Positions 1 through 12,425 of a stretch of 64,000 nucleotides of DNA are shown here, in pieces. The stretch spans positions 186,001-250,000 of the forward strand of contig NC_039501.1 in the NCBI RefSeq assembly GCF_003590095.1, given 5' to 3'. The stretch is from Trichoplusia ni (taxonomy: Eukaryota; Arthropoda; Insecta; Lepidoptera; Noctuidae). Positions within the stretch are counted from its first letter, which is position 1. Each line of letters begins with the position of its first letter. Below the pieces are notes generated by a model that was given only the letters and a program-made list of their open reading frames with translations, was not told the DNA's origin and did no database searches. The position numbers and the translations under genes are program-made.

Positions 1-34
1 TGCTCGAAAATCTTAACACCGCGATACAGAAAGG

Positions 35-42
35 TGACGTCA
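35..42. promoter_or_regulatory. CRE-like palindrome
   Basis: A perfect TGACGTCA lies near the left window edge. It matches the CREB/ATF consensus. Whether it belongs to a promoter cannot be judged, because the flank is outside the window. Confidence 0.25.
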
Positions 43-1550
43 CAGTCATAACGCCATCTTTTGAATAATGATCAAACTACAACAACATAAGTTATGTATA
101 AACTGTCATAAAAACATGTATTAAAATATTGTAAAGAAAATGTAACACTAAACCATTCATAAAACTTGTACAATGACTATACAATTGAAATTTAAGAAAA
201 AATACAGATTTTGTTTTCTTACTGCTAAAACAACAAATAAAGATTGAAGTTAAGGTGACCTTATTTTTGCTAATTTGTATTTCTCTTGAAGACTTGAACA
301 GAACCCTCAGTGTTGCAAGTCTGCCTCGTGTCTGATAAGTTTAAAGTTTTACATTCATTTGTTTAATGTTTTAATATCAAAACCTTTTTTCGAGCGATTG
401 ACTTATTTTGACAGTTTCTAGCATAAATTTGATATTGGCAGCGAATTAATTCTTGTTAGAGAATGTATTCAAGCGCAAATACCACACAGCATGTAGCACA
501 CACAATAGATAGAGCCTCCACAAGATAGGTTACACTGATTTATTACGACATTTGACGTAAACGAAGCAAAATTCCATTAGTACAATTATGATACGAAGTT
601 GGGGTATTTAATTTTATTAGATTAAAACTATGATACGTTAATTTATATTCAACCCCAAAAATTAAAAGTGGGGTGAGTTGCATTCTCACACATCCTGATC
701 CCCAAACAACGATTAATTAAACTTTCTAATATGTTAACCCGGCCCTTAATATAATCAAGCCCTTGATAAACTGTGCCCATTACAAAGAAAAATATACACT
801 CGCTTTTTTAATTTAATCAAAATTATATGAGAATGCCTTAACAAAATTATTAAACAATACATAAAACGTAATTTAGACTCTACGTCCATTACCTTAAGGT
901 GTAGATTTTCATTCACTAGGTTTGAAATGGTTTGGTATTCGGAAGGGCGATCACGAATCAGTCTACAATGAGTTTCTTTCGTAGTGTAAAATAAAAAGAT
1001 TTTATAGAAAAAAAAGTACTGACAGGTTTTATGATGTGGAGAAAGCTTTTAATAAACAAGATAATAACATAAAGTACGGAGAAAATTTTCAAAAGAAAAA
1101 CCGAAAATTAAGAATTACTTTATAACCAAGTATGTAATAATATAGAAATATATATTTTTTGCCAATCGAAGTAAAACCATTATTGCAAAAATATTATTTG
1201 TTAAAAAACAATCTATAACATCGACTCCAAACTATCGAACATATTTCAAATCCTTAAACTAGAGCGCTTTCCACTCTTTTATACAAAAAAAAAAAAACAA
1301 ATTAAAACATAAAAAATGGTTGTTTTCCCCTGAACAAGGGTGTAGGCGTTATCAGCCAGGGTAAATAATGAAAAACATCCCTTATAAATGAAATCAGAGC
1401 GGTTCGTTGTTTTCACGTGGATTCCGCCATTGTTCTCTACACTAAATAAATATCTATAGTACTCGTATGTACGGCAATTTTGTATTCAAGGTTAAGCACT
1501 GATTTTTGTATAGGCTATAAGGTCAATGTTTTGTGGATTTGTATATAAAT
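43..1550. other. No gene seen, AT-rich
   Basis: There is no open frame with coding character and no recognised repeat. Several poly-A and poly-T runs are present, the longest near 1288-1300. Confidence 0.5.
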
Positions 1551-1552
1551 AT

Positions 1553-1806
1553 TAATCTATACTTTAATATATAAAGCTGAAGAGTTTGTTTGTTTGAACG
1601 CGCTAATCTCAGGAACTACTGGTTCAAATTGAAAAATTCTTTTTGTGTTGAATACACCATTCATCGAGGAACGCTTTAGGCTATAAACCATTACGCTGCG
1701 ACTAATAGGAGCGAAGATACAATGGAAAATGTGAAAAAAACAGGGCAGCTATAAATCATAACTTATATCGTCTACCCACGGGGACGAAGTCGCGGGCAAC
1801 AGCTAG
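1553..1806 (-). mobile_element. Short retroelement, family A copy 1
   Basis: On the - strand it begins TAGCTGTTGCCCGCGACTTC, includes CATTTTCCATTGTATCTTCG and CTCCTATTAGTCGCAGCG, then CAGTAGTTCCTGAGATTAGC, GCGTTCAAACAAACAAACTC and a tail TATATTAAAGTATAGATT. Copies 2 (10849-11107) and 3 (26496-26761) align over their whole length. The conserved 5' end and simple-sequence tail suggest a SINE or LINE 3' fragment. The class is inferred. Confidence 0.6.
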
Positions 1807-2306
1807 TAGGCTTATAAAGAGGTTTTACACACCTTTCAGAAGCTTTCATTCTCAGCTCCACTTTGTTCTTTACCGTTTGTTGTCGTTTTTACCAAGTGAT
1901 ATTTGCTACAGTGGAATAAAAGTACAAGCTTCACTTTCATGTAATTTTCTTTTAGAGCTTTTTCTTGGTCGATTTCCAATCATGCTGTCACTTATGTAGT
2001 ACATACAAAAGTTAAGATAAAAATACCGGATAGATCTAAGCAAGCCCGAGTCAGCAGGTGGCATGTATATAGGTATATAGTATTCTAACACCAGGCAAAA
2101 ACTAGCTCAGATCTCCAGTTTGAGGCGATATAACTCTGTACTAAGCACATAAAATTAGATTTTTCGTAGGCCTGTAAACCCTACGTGTGATGCTTACTTA
2201 CTTCGTAAAATATGGCAAATAATGATACCTAAAAACATTAAGGTCATTTACTGAATAAGTTTCATAATCTTGTGCAAATATGAAGGTCAAATTAAATGTT
2301 AATATT

Positions 2307-2329
2307 TTTTTTTATCTTTCCAGGTAATG
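2307..2329 (+). promoter_or_regulatory. Candidate recursive splice site
   Basis: An uninterrupted pyrimidine-rich stretch ending TTATCTTTCCAG is followed at once by GTAATG, with the junction at 2323/2324. Such back-to-back acceptor and donor sequences allow stepwise removal of very long introns, known best from fly neuronal genes. Here the tract is the strongest of the four on this strand. Use in vivo is inferred, not seen. Confidence 0.45.
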
Positions 2330-2377
2330 TTTTGAACTGGCTGCTTTAATACTAAAAATTAGACACCAAATCTGTAG
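2324..2377 (+). other. Possible 54-base recursive exon
   Basis: The interval begins with the regenerated donor GTAATG and ends TCTGTAG before a second strong donor GTGAGT at 2378. This is the architecture described for recursive exons, in which the downstream donor competes with the one rebuilt at the exon start. The interval is short and carries stop codons in the frames checked, so inclusion would probably be non-coding or would trigger decay. Confidence 0.3.
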
Positions 2378-2702
2378 GTGAGTGTTTTTGATTAATTATG
2401 AACATACTGATGACAATAGTAGAAAATACTTATGTTCTTCAAGTTACGAAAATAGTCTTCAAAACTGTGTGTAAAGATCATACTCATTTGAACTCGAATA
2501 AATACGGAGTACCTAAAATCGTTCTTCATTATGTTAACGTAAACTTCCATTAAAATCAAGAGTTTTGTAAACTGTCCCAAACAGATATATTCTCACTACA
2601 TATTATAAATAACTACAAACTGATATTTACTTCCCTCTAAAATCTCTCTTTGTTACGAATTAATTTTGAGCAAAATTTCTCCGTCACTAGTCACGTAGAT
2701 GA

Positions 2703-2755
2703 CGAGAAATATCATCTCGCCTGTGTCTGGTGCGTGGCGAACACTTCGCCCACGC
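2703..2755. repeat. Two adjacent hairpins in a GC-rich patch
   Basis: CGAGA and TCTCG pair at 2703-2719. GCGTGGCGAA and TTCGCCCACGC pair around CAC at 2732-2755 with one bulged base. The + strand is open across the patch for about 43 codons with no recognised motif. Confidence 0.45.
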
Positions 2756-3333
2756 CTGCCCTGTATTAACGTCCATTACTGTACAATAACATCTTGTTTG
2801 TGGCACTAAACCATAAGAGCCAGCGAGGGGTAATGGGGTTTTAGAGGAAGAAGATGATATTGTAGCTGTATAGCGATAAATAGAGCTAGACTAGATATAT
2901 CTTTCTCTCCACAAAACATAGTCTGTTTTATATTAGTTAATAGCTATTTTTTTAATCTTTACCTGCGTCAATCTAGGTAAGTACCTTGCCAATACTTTAC
3001 TATAGTTGCCTTTGTAATACTATCTGGGAGAATTCGCTTGAGCCATGTTTTGGTAGATGCCTTCAAGTCCCTGACTTTTAAATTCAATTTTTTTCTGTTC
3101 CTTTTGAAGACTGCTGATGAACACAACCACATACGTGTGTAGCTGTTTTGATCAGCTAACACACGCAACACTCCAAGTTAAAAATTTGAGAATGCGATTG
3201 TAGAGAAGCTAATAACAGTGCTATTTGCAGGGCCACTAAACCGTTTCGAACGAAACAATCTGAGAAGAAGTCACCTTGCAAAATGATCTCAACTTTATAT
3301 TATACTCATCTTAATAATTTCTAATTAAACCGC

Positions 3334-3370
3334 TTCAGCCTGTAACTCAGTCCACTGGCTCCTTGAGTTT
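3334..3370 (-). mobile_element. LINE 3' end fragment
   Basis: The + strand CTTCAGCCTGTAACTCAGTCC followed by ACTGGCTCC is the reverse complement of the GGACTGC..AGGCTGAAG type tail seen at 51868-51940, with an internal change. Confidence 0.35.
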
Positions 3371-3780
3371 ACATAGTGAATGTAAGTGACGGGCTGAGCA
3401 AACTCCGTGCGTTACAGCATCCGTGTTGTGTGGGCATCTCTTGAGATAACCCTACATCGAAGATATTTTTAGCTAATGAAGTCACTTTTATTAACGTGGA
3501 CTAACGTATAGAATGTTTTATTTGAATGCAGGTCAATTTATCGGGTTCTTTGCGAAAGTAGAGTCACCGTAAAATTCTGTCAAAAAGCTGTTTAAATTTC
3601 ACACATTGTGATAGCGTCATACAAAGCAAAATCTTGACAGCAATAAATGTGCTATTTCATTTTCAATTGCTGTCGTTTATAAAACACTGTTCAATTTAAT
3701 AGTATGTTATGTGAATATTGCAGTTCTGTGATCGTTTATTATTTCGCAACCGGCGTAACCCATTGTTAAAGCACCGCTGT

Positions 3781-3852
3781 CTTTCAGTCCGTACATCTGT
3801 CGGCAGGCATGTGTCTCAGGAACCGTGATAGACGGATGAATGTTTTACAGAT
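3781..3852 (-). repeat. Repeat family H, fragment
   Basis: CAGTCCGTACATCTGTCGGC and CAGGAACCGTGATAGACGG match the Pol-strand phrases CCGTCTGTCACCAGG and GAACCGTGATAG of the family. Confidence 0.4.
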
Positions 3853-4767
3853 AATTATTACGGTCATGAATTGTTCTTATTTTTCCTTCTATTTCTAAGC
3901 ATAACTTCCAACTCCTCACAGTCCTCACACATCGTCTGCGAAGTTTCTCTCATTTTTGTTCGCCACGTCCCATCGAGACAACTTTTTAACAATCTCCTAT
4001 ATAATTCTTATGAGAATGCGGTAACCTGCATGCCACATCTCCTCTTTCAAGGAAATCTGCTCTATATTCTCAACACCCGAGGGACTATAATTGCCTAAAC
4101 CAATCACTACCTGAATTTTATTCTGTTAAGGGATTATCAACTATGTGCAGCTCAGTTTACGATTGAATTTTGATTGTTTCAAAGTGTTTGTCTCTTAACA
4201 GTCGTGGGAGCCCACTTGCTATTGTTTTTCAAACTCTCTACATGACCTTAGGTTCATTTTGGTTCAGTGAACCGGAGTCAGTCGGCTGTGACTAGTATCG
4301 TGAGGCTTTTTTTGAACGATAGCTCAGGTATATGCTAATTATAGAGTACAATTAATTAATTTTCTGATGAATATTGAAGTTCTGCTTTTTTGGGTCATCT
4401 ATTGAGCTGTCTTCTGCTGTGAAAGGAATGATTTATAATTGACCTCGTAAAAGTGTAATAATATCTTGGTGGTGAAATCGGTCTTCTATACAATATCATG
4501 ATTTCCTTTTTTTTAGTCTTGACAGTTATAGTTTTATACCTATTAATATTGATACTAATATTTTTAGTTTGAACTAGATTTGGCGTATAGTCTAAACATC
4601 TCCCACTTATAAGGAATAACTGATAGCGTAGTTCATTACTACGTCAGGCAACTTTAGGTGCTATCGAATTTTTACATTCATATTATCAGCCTGTTTATAT
4701 TAAGTATCAAGTCAGAAGTATTTGAGTATTTTGGTATGCTTGATGTCTTTACGCGCAATGATTGACC

Positions 4768-5003
4768 ACGGCATCACGCGTGAACGGCTAGACCGATTTC
4801 GCTAATTCTTTGTCAAGAGAAGGTTCTTGTGAAAGAAAAAGAAAATTAGAAAAATTAAGAATATTTAACCACCATTTCAAATCAATCCTGACTTTTGTCA
4901 CGATAACCATTTGTTGGATCCATCTCCGCCCCCAATAATATACAGGCACCGGGACCGGACCTACGTATATAAGCAGTTAAAACCGCGGGGTAAAGCTAGT
5001 TAT
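4768..5003 (-). mobile_element. Short interspersed element, unclassified
   Basis: On the - strand the element opens AACTAGCTTTACCCCGCGG and closes near CGAAATCGGTCTAGCCGTTC and ACGCGTGATGCCGTGG. The opening and closing phrases match the style of other lepidopteran short elements here. Only one copy is in the window. Confidence 0.4.
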
Positions 5004-5423
5004 AAAATAATATTCATTTATTCTGGTTCAACTAATTAGCAAATGTTGACCCACTTCATAATAATTAACGCCTACATCAAAGAGTAATGGAATCAATATG
5101 ACACAAACGTATGTATAGAATATAATACTGTTGTCTGTTCCATGTTGGTACTGATCTAATCAATATTTCGTGGAGGTTTCCTTAAAAATAATGAATATGA
5201 AATTATATTTTCTTGTATCAACTATGTTCTACTTGACGACAAATGTTTGAAGAATTTTACCTGTAAAACCTTTTGTCAAAGTACTGTAAGGTGCAATTAA
5301 AGTTATGGTTATTATTAAAAAAAATATATTTAACATAGTCATGCTGTATTGTAACTAGAGACAGATATATATTTGAAAATCTCAATTTTGAATAGTTTCG
5401 GTATCCATGTATTAAAAATAAAA

Positions 5424-5630
5424 GCACGAGTAGCCGAGTGGTTGAGGTTACTACCCACTGTGCTCAACGTGTCCCAAGTTCGAACCCCGCGTTGGACAAG
5501 CATTTATGTGATCTTCAAATGTAGGGTGTCTTAGTGCTTATGACTTGTATGTTTGTAAAAGTCCCCGTGTCACAAGGAATAGATTTCTTACCACGCGAGA
5601 CGTTTATAAAAAGAAAAAAATATTAAAAAG
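5424..5630 (+). mobile_element. tRNA-derived SINE, nearly full length
   Basis: The head GCACGAGTAGCCGAGTGG matches a tRNA A box and AGTTCGAACCCC (5477-5488) a B box, so it had a polymerase III promoter. The body contains GACAAGCATTTATGTGATC and GGGTGTCTTAGTGC, and the 3' part CCGTGTCACAAGGAATAGA. It ends in an A-rich tail. The layout matches SINEs described in Helicoverpa and other moths. Confidence 0.7.
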
Positions 5631-6734
5631 TAGAGGAAATTTCTTTAAAAACTCTACAAGGAAAACTGTTTCCATAGTTTCTTTAAAACAGACTCTCCGA
5701 CACACTCTTTAACAAACGCATTCAATTAAGAAAAAGATCCTACATTAAATCTAAATACACAATGAATTTAGACAATATTGTCTAAGTTACATAAGCACTG
5801 TCGGAAAGCAATATTCGTGTTCATTCTATAGAGGTCCATCCAATGTACTTGAAAAGCAATTTAATTAAGTTTGCGATGCCCTACAGCTGGCCAGGGGATG
5901 TATCTCACCCGACAAACCTCAATTATTGGCTTTACGGCCTGTTAATGCTTTATTCTAAGGCTATATTAAAATTTTATTAAGTTAGCGTTTTGGTAAGGAA
6001 TCGATATTTCGTTTTTTGAATTGGTGTATTTGTAAATCTGTATTTAATAATAATATTTTTTGACAACAGTGACACATAGCCAGCTTAAAATGAAAATTAC
6101 CGAGCCCAACCTGATGCAATTTTTATTGAACTTAATGACAATTGTTCCACGTTAAATAAAAGAAATTCAAGAAAATCGTTTGATCCAGACCAAAGTTATG
6201 AGACAAGGGACACAATGAATTCAATAAAAAATACAGAGGAATTGGTTGAAAAGCCAGTTCTTTTTTGCATCTTTTGCATATAAAATGTCAAAAAAATGTA
6301 TTGAGCGCATGTTACATCTCTTTGCCGGTATTAAAATGAGATTTTACTATGTATAAGTTATTTATGTAAATGGCACACCGATAATTGAACAATCTTAAAT
6401 CCAGAATATTATGCAACAATATTATTATGTGCCTTCTGGGTACGTTTCCCGACTTTGGCAAGGATGAAGATGTCTTTTTTGACGCTTTGTAAATAATGTA
6501 TACTTTTCTTTTTATATTGATATAGTTTTAAAAATGTAAATATTAGTTTAGTTTAATTTATTGTAAAAAATATTTTAATTGATTATATCTACCTAATAAT
6601 TAACAAGCTAATGCAAAAAGACTTTTATTTCATTATGAAATACATTTGTTGAATTATATTTTACTAAATGATAATTCAGCTGTATACAGATCTTAAAATA
6701 TCATAAAATTCGAACGGTGATGTAGTATTATAAA
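5631..6734. other. No gene seen, AT-rich
   Basis: I see only simple AT-rich sequence and a small duplication TTTTGCATCTTTTGCAT near 6266. Confidence 0.45.
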
Positions 6735-6915
6735 TAGATTAGATAGATACTTTTATCCGAACATAAAATTGGGATAAAACTATCCTACGTATTAATCTTG
6801 GATATAAACTATCAGTGTAATTAAGTTTAGTATAAATCCGTTCAGTAGTTTCTGCGTGAAAGAGGAACAAACATCCGTACATTGTATACTAATTTTCGCG
6901 TTTATTACATTATTA
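6735..6915 (+). mobile_element. Short retroelement, family E copy 2, degraded
   Basis: AACTATCCTACGTATTAATC, TTGGATATAAACTATCAGTG and GCGTGAAAGAGGAACAAACA match 47790-48000. The 5' end is missing. Confidence 0.45.
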
Positions 6916-7560
6916 GGACATGAAGGTATCTAATTATACATACAGGCGTCTAATGAGCTTGGTCCTTAGAGTCTTCCCGAACATCTCCGAAACTCCACAA
7001 CGAAGGATAAATGAAAATAATATCTTCAGAAATGCAAAATGATACTCAAAATTTGGAAGAAGCTCCCCACGGCATAAGAAATATTAAAACCAGGCAATTT
7101 GCAAGGCGAGTCATTATTTAAGTTGTCTTTTTACATAAAGACTCGGTTCTAATCACAAGGTACGCCTATTAAAGTAATTGATGTTACAAATACGATAAAG
7201 CGATTTATTTAAGGACCCAAAGGGCTTTTTGAATGATGTTCATTTGGTTGTCGTTGGCGATTCAGAGTGGTCTAAGTTGGGGCCGGTTGAGATTGAGAAA
7301 AGCCTTGATTTAATGAACTCAAGTTTGGTCCTTTGATACGTAAGGATGTGCGTTTTAGTCGTAGCTTTTATTAGGGTTAGGGGCATTTATTAAAGCCATA
7401 AACTGTTATGGTTCTAGAAGTTAATATACCAGTATGATAATTTAGTAGTTAATCAACTCGAGTTAGTCAAATCTTGGTGAACAAGATTTGTTTATTAGAA
7501 CTTCCATTTGTTTGTAATTTCTTAATTATTCATATTAAATGATACAATGGTTAACTAAGG

Positions 7561-7625
7561 CGTACTTTTCGGGATTGCTCGACTAGTTTCAGACCCAACT
7601 GAAATCCTTGATCATGAGCCGAGCG
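7561..7625 (-). repeat. Repeat family G copy
   Basis: The + strand reads CGGGATTGCTCGACTAGTTTC, then AGACCCAACTGAAATCC and TTGATCATGAGC, the complement of 34275-34345. Confidence 0.45.
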
Positions 7626-8079
7626 AGTAATACACATGAGTAATGATCGCTCAGCAGCTCAGCATCATTTAAGAATTAACATTCTTCGTCATCGCAAATA
7701 AAAAAATCAATGTTACTAAAAACGACATACTGCTTTATTCAGACACCCCAGTTTCTAGCTATACGCAAGACACTTGATTACCACTTGTTCAGGCGCACAA
7801 TACATAAAAGCTTTTTCTTATAAATCGCGCCAAACTGAACGCAGGAAGCAGAATCGTCTCGGATTCTGTAAAAAGTCATTGATTTTGTATTGAGAGTCAT
7901 TTGGAAGAAAATGGTGGCCCATTTGCTATAGCTGGGATTTTTGTGGAATAATTTATTGTGAGCTCCACCTGGAGTACTTATTTTGTTTACTTTATGACTT
8001 CAGTACACTTTATTGGTGATTAAAGAGCTGTTTGGAGTTGAGCTTATGTTTGTAACTTAAGAAAATTTATTGAGAGTTT

Positions 8080-8160
8080 GACTGCATACATAGCCGAGTA
8101 TAGTAAAGTTCAAAAAGTTCGATCCCCGCGTAGGTTGCATTTGGGTGCAATGATTTTGTT
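8080..8160 (+). mobile_element. tRNA-derived SINE, truncated
   Basis: The head GACTGCATACATAGCCGAG and the B box GTTCGATCCCCGCG are present but only about 25 bases apart, so part of the promoter region is deleted. Similarity fades after TAGGTTGCATTTGGG. Confidence 0.5.
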
Positions 8161-8313
8161 TAGTTTTAGTTTTTTTGGACAAATAAATTGGATAATATGT
8201 CTAAAGTGGTGGTTATTGTTAAAAGGCTTATGTAGATGGACTATTTGAATTTATAAAAATTCAATTCATTTATTCCCATTTCCTGAAATTTCGTCGTTTT
8301 ATACAAAACCTAC

Positions 8314-8750
8314 TCACGTACGTACCACACACGAAATATAATTCATATTAAATCCATTTCCTATAGTCAACACTTGGCATTCAAACAGCGATGTTACCGC
8401 GAAGCGAATCAAAGCTATACACGAAATACCAAGAACTTTGACAAAGTAATTGAGGCTTAAAACTAGAGTACTCGTAGGCACAGCCACTCGTTGTATGTGT
8501 ATTAAGGATTGCAACGCATTGCCATACACCGACACAAAAACGCGTATGTCGTAGCACGGCGGTTCAGGTTTAGTCAGGAAAACTCTGACACTACCCATTT
8601 CCTCCCCCGAAGGAGTGGGTGTCCATGAGGATTCCCAAGCTTTACCAAAAAAAAAGGCACAGCCTGTATCAGGTAAGTTGGCAGTTGTGGTTTACTGAAG
8701 CCACGAGTCACCCCCCTCCCCTCTGGTCCTTCCCCCCACTTGGTCCTTCC
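8314..8750 (-). repeat. Unclassified repeat-like block with duplicated C-rich motif
   Basis: The block includes CCGAAGGAGTGGGTGTCCAT and GAGGATTCCC, phrases I associate with lepidopteran repeats, and the tandem TGGTCCTTCC at 8724-8733 and 8741-8750. The 94-codon frame on the - strand within it shows no protein motif. Confidence 0.3.
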
Positions 8751-10848
8751 TCATATATTATCGTGTATTATGTACTAATAATGTACAGATAAAGCCTATT
8801 GTGTTGTTAATTACCGGTTTGGGGGTGACGCCGCCGCTGCAAGGAAATTAATCTCTGGTTTAAATTTAATTCGGAGTTCTTGTTCAGTGGAAATGGTATT
8901 AGATTTGTGTAATACGTGTATACGAGATATGTGTTTGATTATAATATGTCTTTGAAGAGACTTAGCTTATATAAAATTAGAAATCAAGTATCAACTCACT
9001 ATATTTGTCCACAGCTGGCCATATACCTCAGTCATTAATTTTATTTTATTACGAGCCTAAAAAGATCAACCGAATAGAAAACCATTCTCTTACTCTTTTC
9101 ATTTTTCTCCTCTCACGCGTGGCAAGTAACCAGTTCGGTAAGAAGAAACGCCTTCATAATCCTAACCTATTATTTTGTAACTAGTAGGATAGTCTTTTAG
9201 ATCTTACAATAAAGTATTCGTTGTACATAATCTATTCTTCCCAGTTTATATCAAACTTTGAAACTAGATCCCAATCAAACCAGTAAATCAAGTAATGATT
9301 GCATCCTAATTCAGTAGCTATCGTCTTTTGTGCATCAGTCCATTATTCGCGTTAATTGGAGACGCTGAATCAAGCTCGCTCTGATTATTGCTTATTAGAC
9401 TGATGGGGCTATTCGCTGTTGTGTTTCGAGGTTGGCAGAAATTGTTCGATCGAGGAAATAATAATTGTAGTTATGTTTTTGGATAATAATAGGCATGGTT
9501 GAGAGATTTGAATAATTGGTGTGTGTATAAAATAATTGTAATGAAGTTAAGCCTATGATTAGATTTTTGGAAACAGTTATGTGGAATTGTATTTTAATTA
9601 ATTTAATAAAAAACAACAAAACCAAATAAATCTCAAAGTGGTGAGGCGATCCCAATAAGTAAGTAGGTACCTAAATAATGGCTGAGTAAGGTGTTACATA
9701 ATATATTCACGACAAAAAAAAACTTTCCGTACAATATTAGTATCCCCACATAATTTATTCCAAACACAATATAACATTTCACAAGAATCAATTAAATATT
9801 CTTGGAAAAAGTTAATAAATTCTACTAGGAAAAACAGTATTGGAAGTACGACTACGCATTCCTGTAACATTATTGAATCAAAATAAAAATAATAATTCGT
9901 ATAATTTTTAGTTTCGTTAGCTAAAAATTACACGAGTAACCAGTTTTAAAGACCCCTCAAAAGAGACACTACTGCATTACATCAAAAACATACACATTTA
10001 AAAGAGAAACAGTATTTTTCTTTTAAACTAAGTTTCTGCTCTATGTACGCTTTTCACGAGTTTCACTCACACGTGAAAGAAACTGGTCCTTTGGTACGGT
10101 CATACTAATAAATGTAATGTATTGAATACTCTCTCAAATTACACTCTTTTTCAGTCGTTTATTTATCATTACGCTGGTACAACTTGAGAATAAATAAAAT
10201 AGTAAACTTATATGAAATTGGGTAGGACGCTTAAAATAAGGTTTTGGGAGTACCTATATGGGAAAAAATATAAGTAAATGGTGTCCAAGATTAAACAGAC
10301 GATATGTAAAATAAAGCAGGAATAGGATGGCATTCGAAAGGCAAAAAACAGAAGAAAATGCCCAGCTATGGGTTATTCTTCGGGACGTACATAGATAGGA
10401 CTAATTAACTCAATTTACAATCATTTCAAGGAATCGTTTGTACTTTAGATTATTCCCAAGTCATATTCTCTCACGGCTCAGTTTTCAGCTGAAAATTGTA
10501 TTTCATTATAAATATTAACTATAAAATCGAAGTCTTTCACACATTAACACAGTTATGATAAATGGTGGTCCGTTGTCTACCTAAGATTCTAGTTGAAAAT
10601 TTACTTAAATGTACTCAAATACAATTATTGAAAATTATAAGCCTGATATCCTTATTAAAATCAATGTGGAAACTCAACCAGTAGTGCATATTAAAGTGTA
10701 CTCCCATCACCATACACTTTTACAGCTGCAATATGCTTTTAGCAATATAGGTGAGCACTAACGCACTATATTATTACCACGTACACTGTATAGTCAGCAA
10801 CACAGGTCAAGGAGAAAATCTGAAAATAATAATAATTATTTATTTCAA
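8751..10848. other. No gene seen, AT-rich
   Basis: Apart from the LINE tail motif at 9005, nothing stands out. The 86-codon - strand frame at 9395-9655 is AT-driven and without a motif. Confidence 0.45.
9005..9031 (-). repeat. LINE tail-like motif
   Basis: GTCCACAGCTGGCCATATACCTC matches the reverse complement of the GAGGCCTATGTCCAGCTGTGGAC type 3' sequence of lepidopteran LINEs. Only about 25 bases remain. Confidence 0.3.
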
Positions 10849-11107
10849 ACTAGCTGTTGCCCGCGACTTCGTTCCCGTGGGTAGAAGAAGATATAAGTCA
10901 TGATTTATACCCGTCCTGTTTTTTTCACATTTTCCATTGTATCTTCGCTCCTATTAGTCGCAGCGTGATGGTTTATAGCCTAAAGCCTTCCTCGATTAAT
11001 GGTCTATTCAACACAAAAAAAATTTTCAATTTGGACCAGTAGTTCCTGAGATTAGCGCGTTCAAACAAACAAACAAACTCTTCAGCTTTATATATTAGTA
11101 TAGATTA
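10849..11107 (+). mobile_element. Short retroelement, family A copy 2
   Basis: This is the full-length counterpart of 1553-1806 in the opposite orientation. It starts ACTAGCTGTTGCCCGCG and ends ATATTAGTATAGATTA. The 61-codon frame inside it is meaningless. Confidence 0.6.
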
Positions 11108-12400
11108 AAAATAATACTGACCAAGTGGGAAAACCTGTATCTGAAATATTAAAAAAAAATGTTTATATGTCATTTCTGTGTCCTCTCGTTGTCCGTTCTG
11201 TAAGTCGTTGCTTCGTCTCGTATTTCAAGATTCAGAGTTCTCGGAAAGTATTGATAGCTGTAAGTCGTAAATTTGCTGCATAAAGGGGTGTTTTTTAAAA
11301 AGTAAATTTGAGCTTGACACCTCCTCGCTTCCTGAACTAAAAGGACGAATGTAACCGTCACACGTGATTGAAGTAAAAGTATTTTTGTTAATTTTTGATT
11401 GATTTGATTGACCGGATGGTACAAAAACGTGACGCCATATTGCCGTAACGGACTTCCGTTACATTGTCATCCAGTTAACTTTTATTTGCGCCTAAAGAAG
11501 GTTAACTTCATAAAGTGATGAATTAAAGGTACTGTTACTTCCTTGAGTTGTACCTATATTAATTAAAAAGATGTATTACATTTTTAGCATGATTAAATAT
11601 TGTTTTGTAGTAAACTGTAATGGCACCCAACGTGGGGCAGCGAATAACCGTGATGATCAAAGTTCGTTCTCTGTTTGAAAGGCTGCAGCTGAAGATTGTT
11701 TTATAAACTCCTGTTGCGAACAGTACCTCCAAGAGCTTCTAACAATTACGAAGAAAATGTTTTAAAGATAATTTTAAATAAAGCTCATACGATTTTCTTA
11801 ACAATTTTATAATAAGATTTTGCGCGTGACTAAGTATTACGGCCAGTTTACATTGAGCTTTCACTTTATTGAGTTTATTTAGGCTGGAGGTTCAGGTTGT
11901 ATTGTTTTTAGAAATTATTACGTTCAGTGAAGGGTAGATTGGTATTTAACGTGTTGAATGTCTGGCATTTGGTACGAACTTACTTATTTGATGGACGATG
12001 TTTAAGAAAGTGTTGTTTGTTGTTATTTCAAGTACTTTGATGTGAGTTTCTTGAAGATTTTCTTGCGACACTGGAATTATAAAATCAGGATCAAAGGACC
12101 AAGTCATATTTGAAGGTGTGTTTGTTATAGGCTTATTAAATAATGTTTTTCTATGCGATATGTTACAGATTGGATTGGTATAACTGACAATATTCTTCAT
12201 TAGCCATATAAAAATGGTTATCAACGTTAATTTACATAGTTATTTATGATGTGTGTTTAGTTTTTAGACTAAGTTATTTAATCTATTCAAAAGTAAAAAT
12301 ATCACTTTAAAAAATAGTATCATTTTTGGGTATCAAATTTCCAATCAGAAAGGCTTTTCCGCTATACAATGCAATGTTTGTATCGAATTTGTATTAATAA
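11108..12400. other. No gene seen; small palindrome
   Basis: GTAACGGA and TCCGTTAC form a tight inverted repeat at about 11444-11461. The 84- and 92-codon - strand frames lack motifs and splice context. Confidence 0.4.
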
Positions 12401-12403
12401 TAT

Positions 12404-12425
12404 ATTTTATTTGTTTCAGGTAACA
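12404..12425 (+). promoter_or_regulatory. Candidate recursive splice site
   Basis: ATTTTATTTGTTTCAG is followed directly by GTAACA, with the junction at 12419/12420. The tract is T-rich with few interruptions. Forty-five bases later, TTTTACAG/GTAGGA (donor at 12465) could close a micro-exon of 12420-12464, repeating the arrangement at 2324-2377. Confidence 0.38.

Noticed and set aside
3871..4098. 75-codon + strand frame with a hydrophobic start
   Set aside because: Phenylalanine- and leucine-rich start comes from T-rich DNA. The - strand is equally open in pieces (CEDCEELEVMLRNRRKNK), so neither is reliable.
5424..5496. Possible functional tRNA gene
   Set aside because: A and B boxes are present, but no acceptor stem pairing or anticodon arm can be drawn and the SINE body follows directly.
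8664..8680. Perfect donor-like CAGGTAAGTT
   Set aside because: It has no pyrimidine tract or open exon beside it and lies in a repeat-like block.
10857..11042. 61-codon open frame starting in TAGCTGTTGCCCGCG sequence
   Set aside because: It lies entirely within a family A repeat that also occurs at 1553 and 26496.
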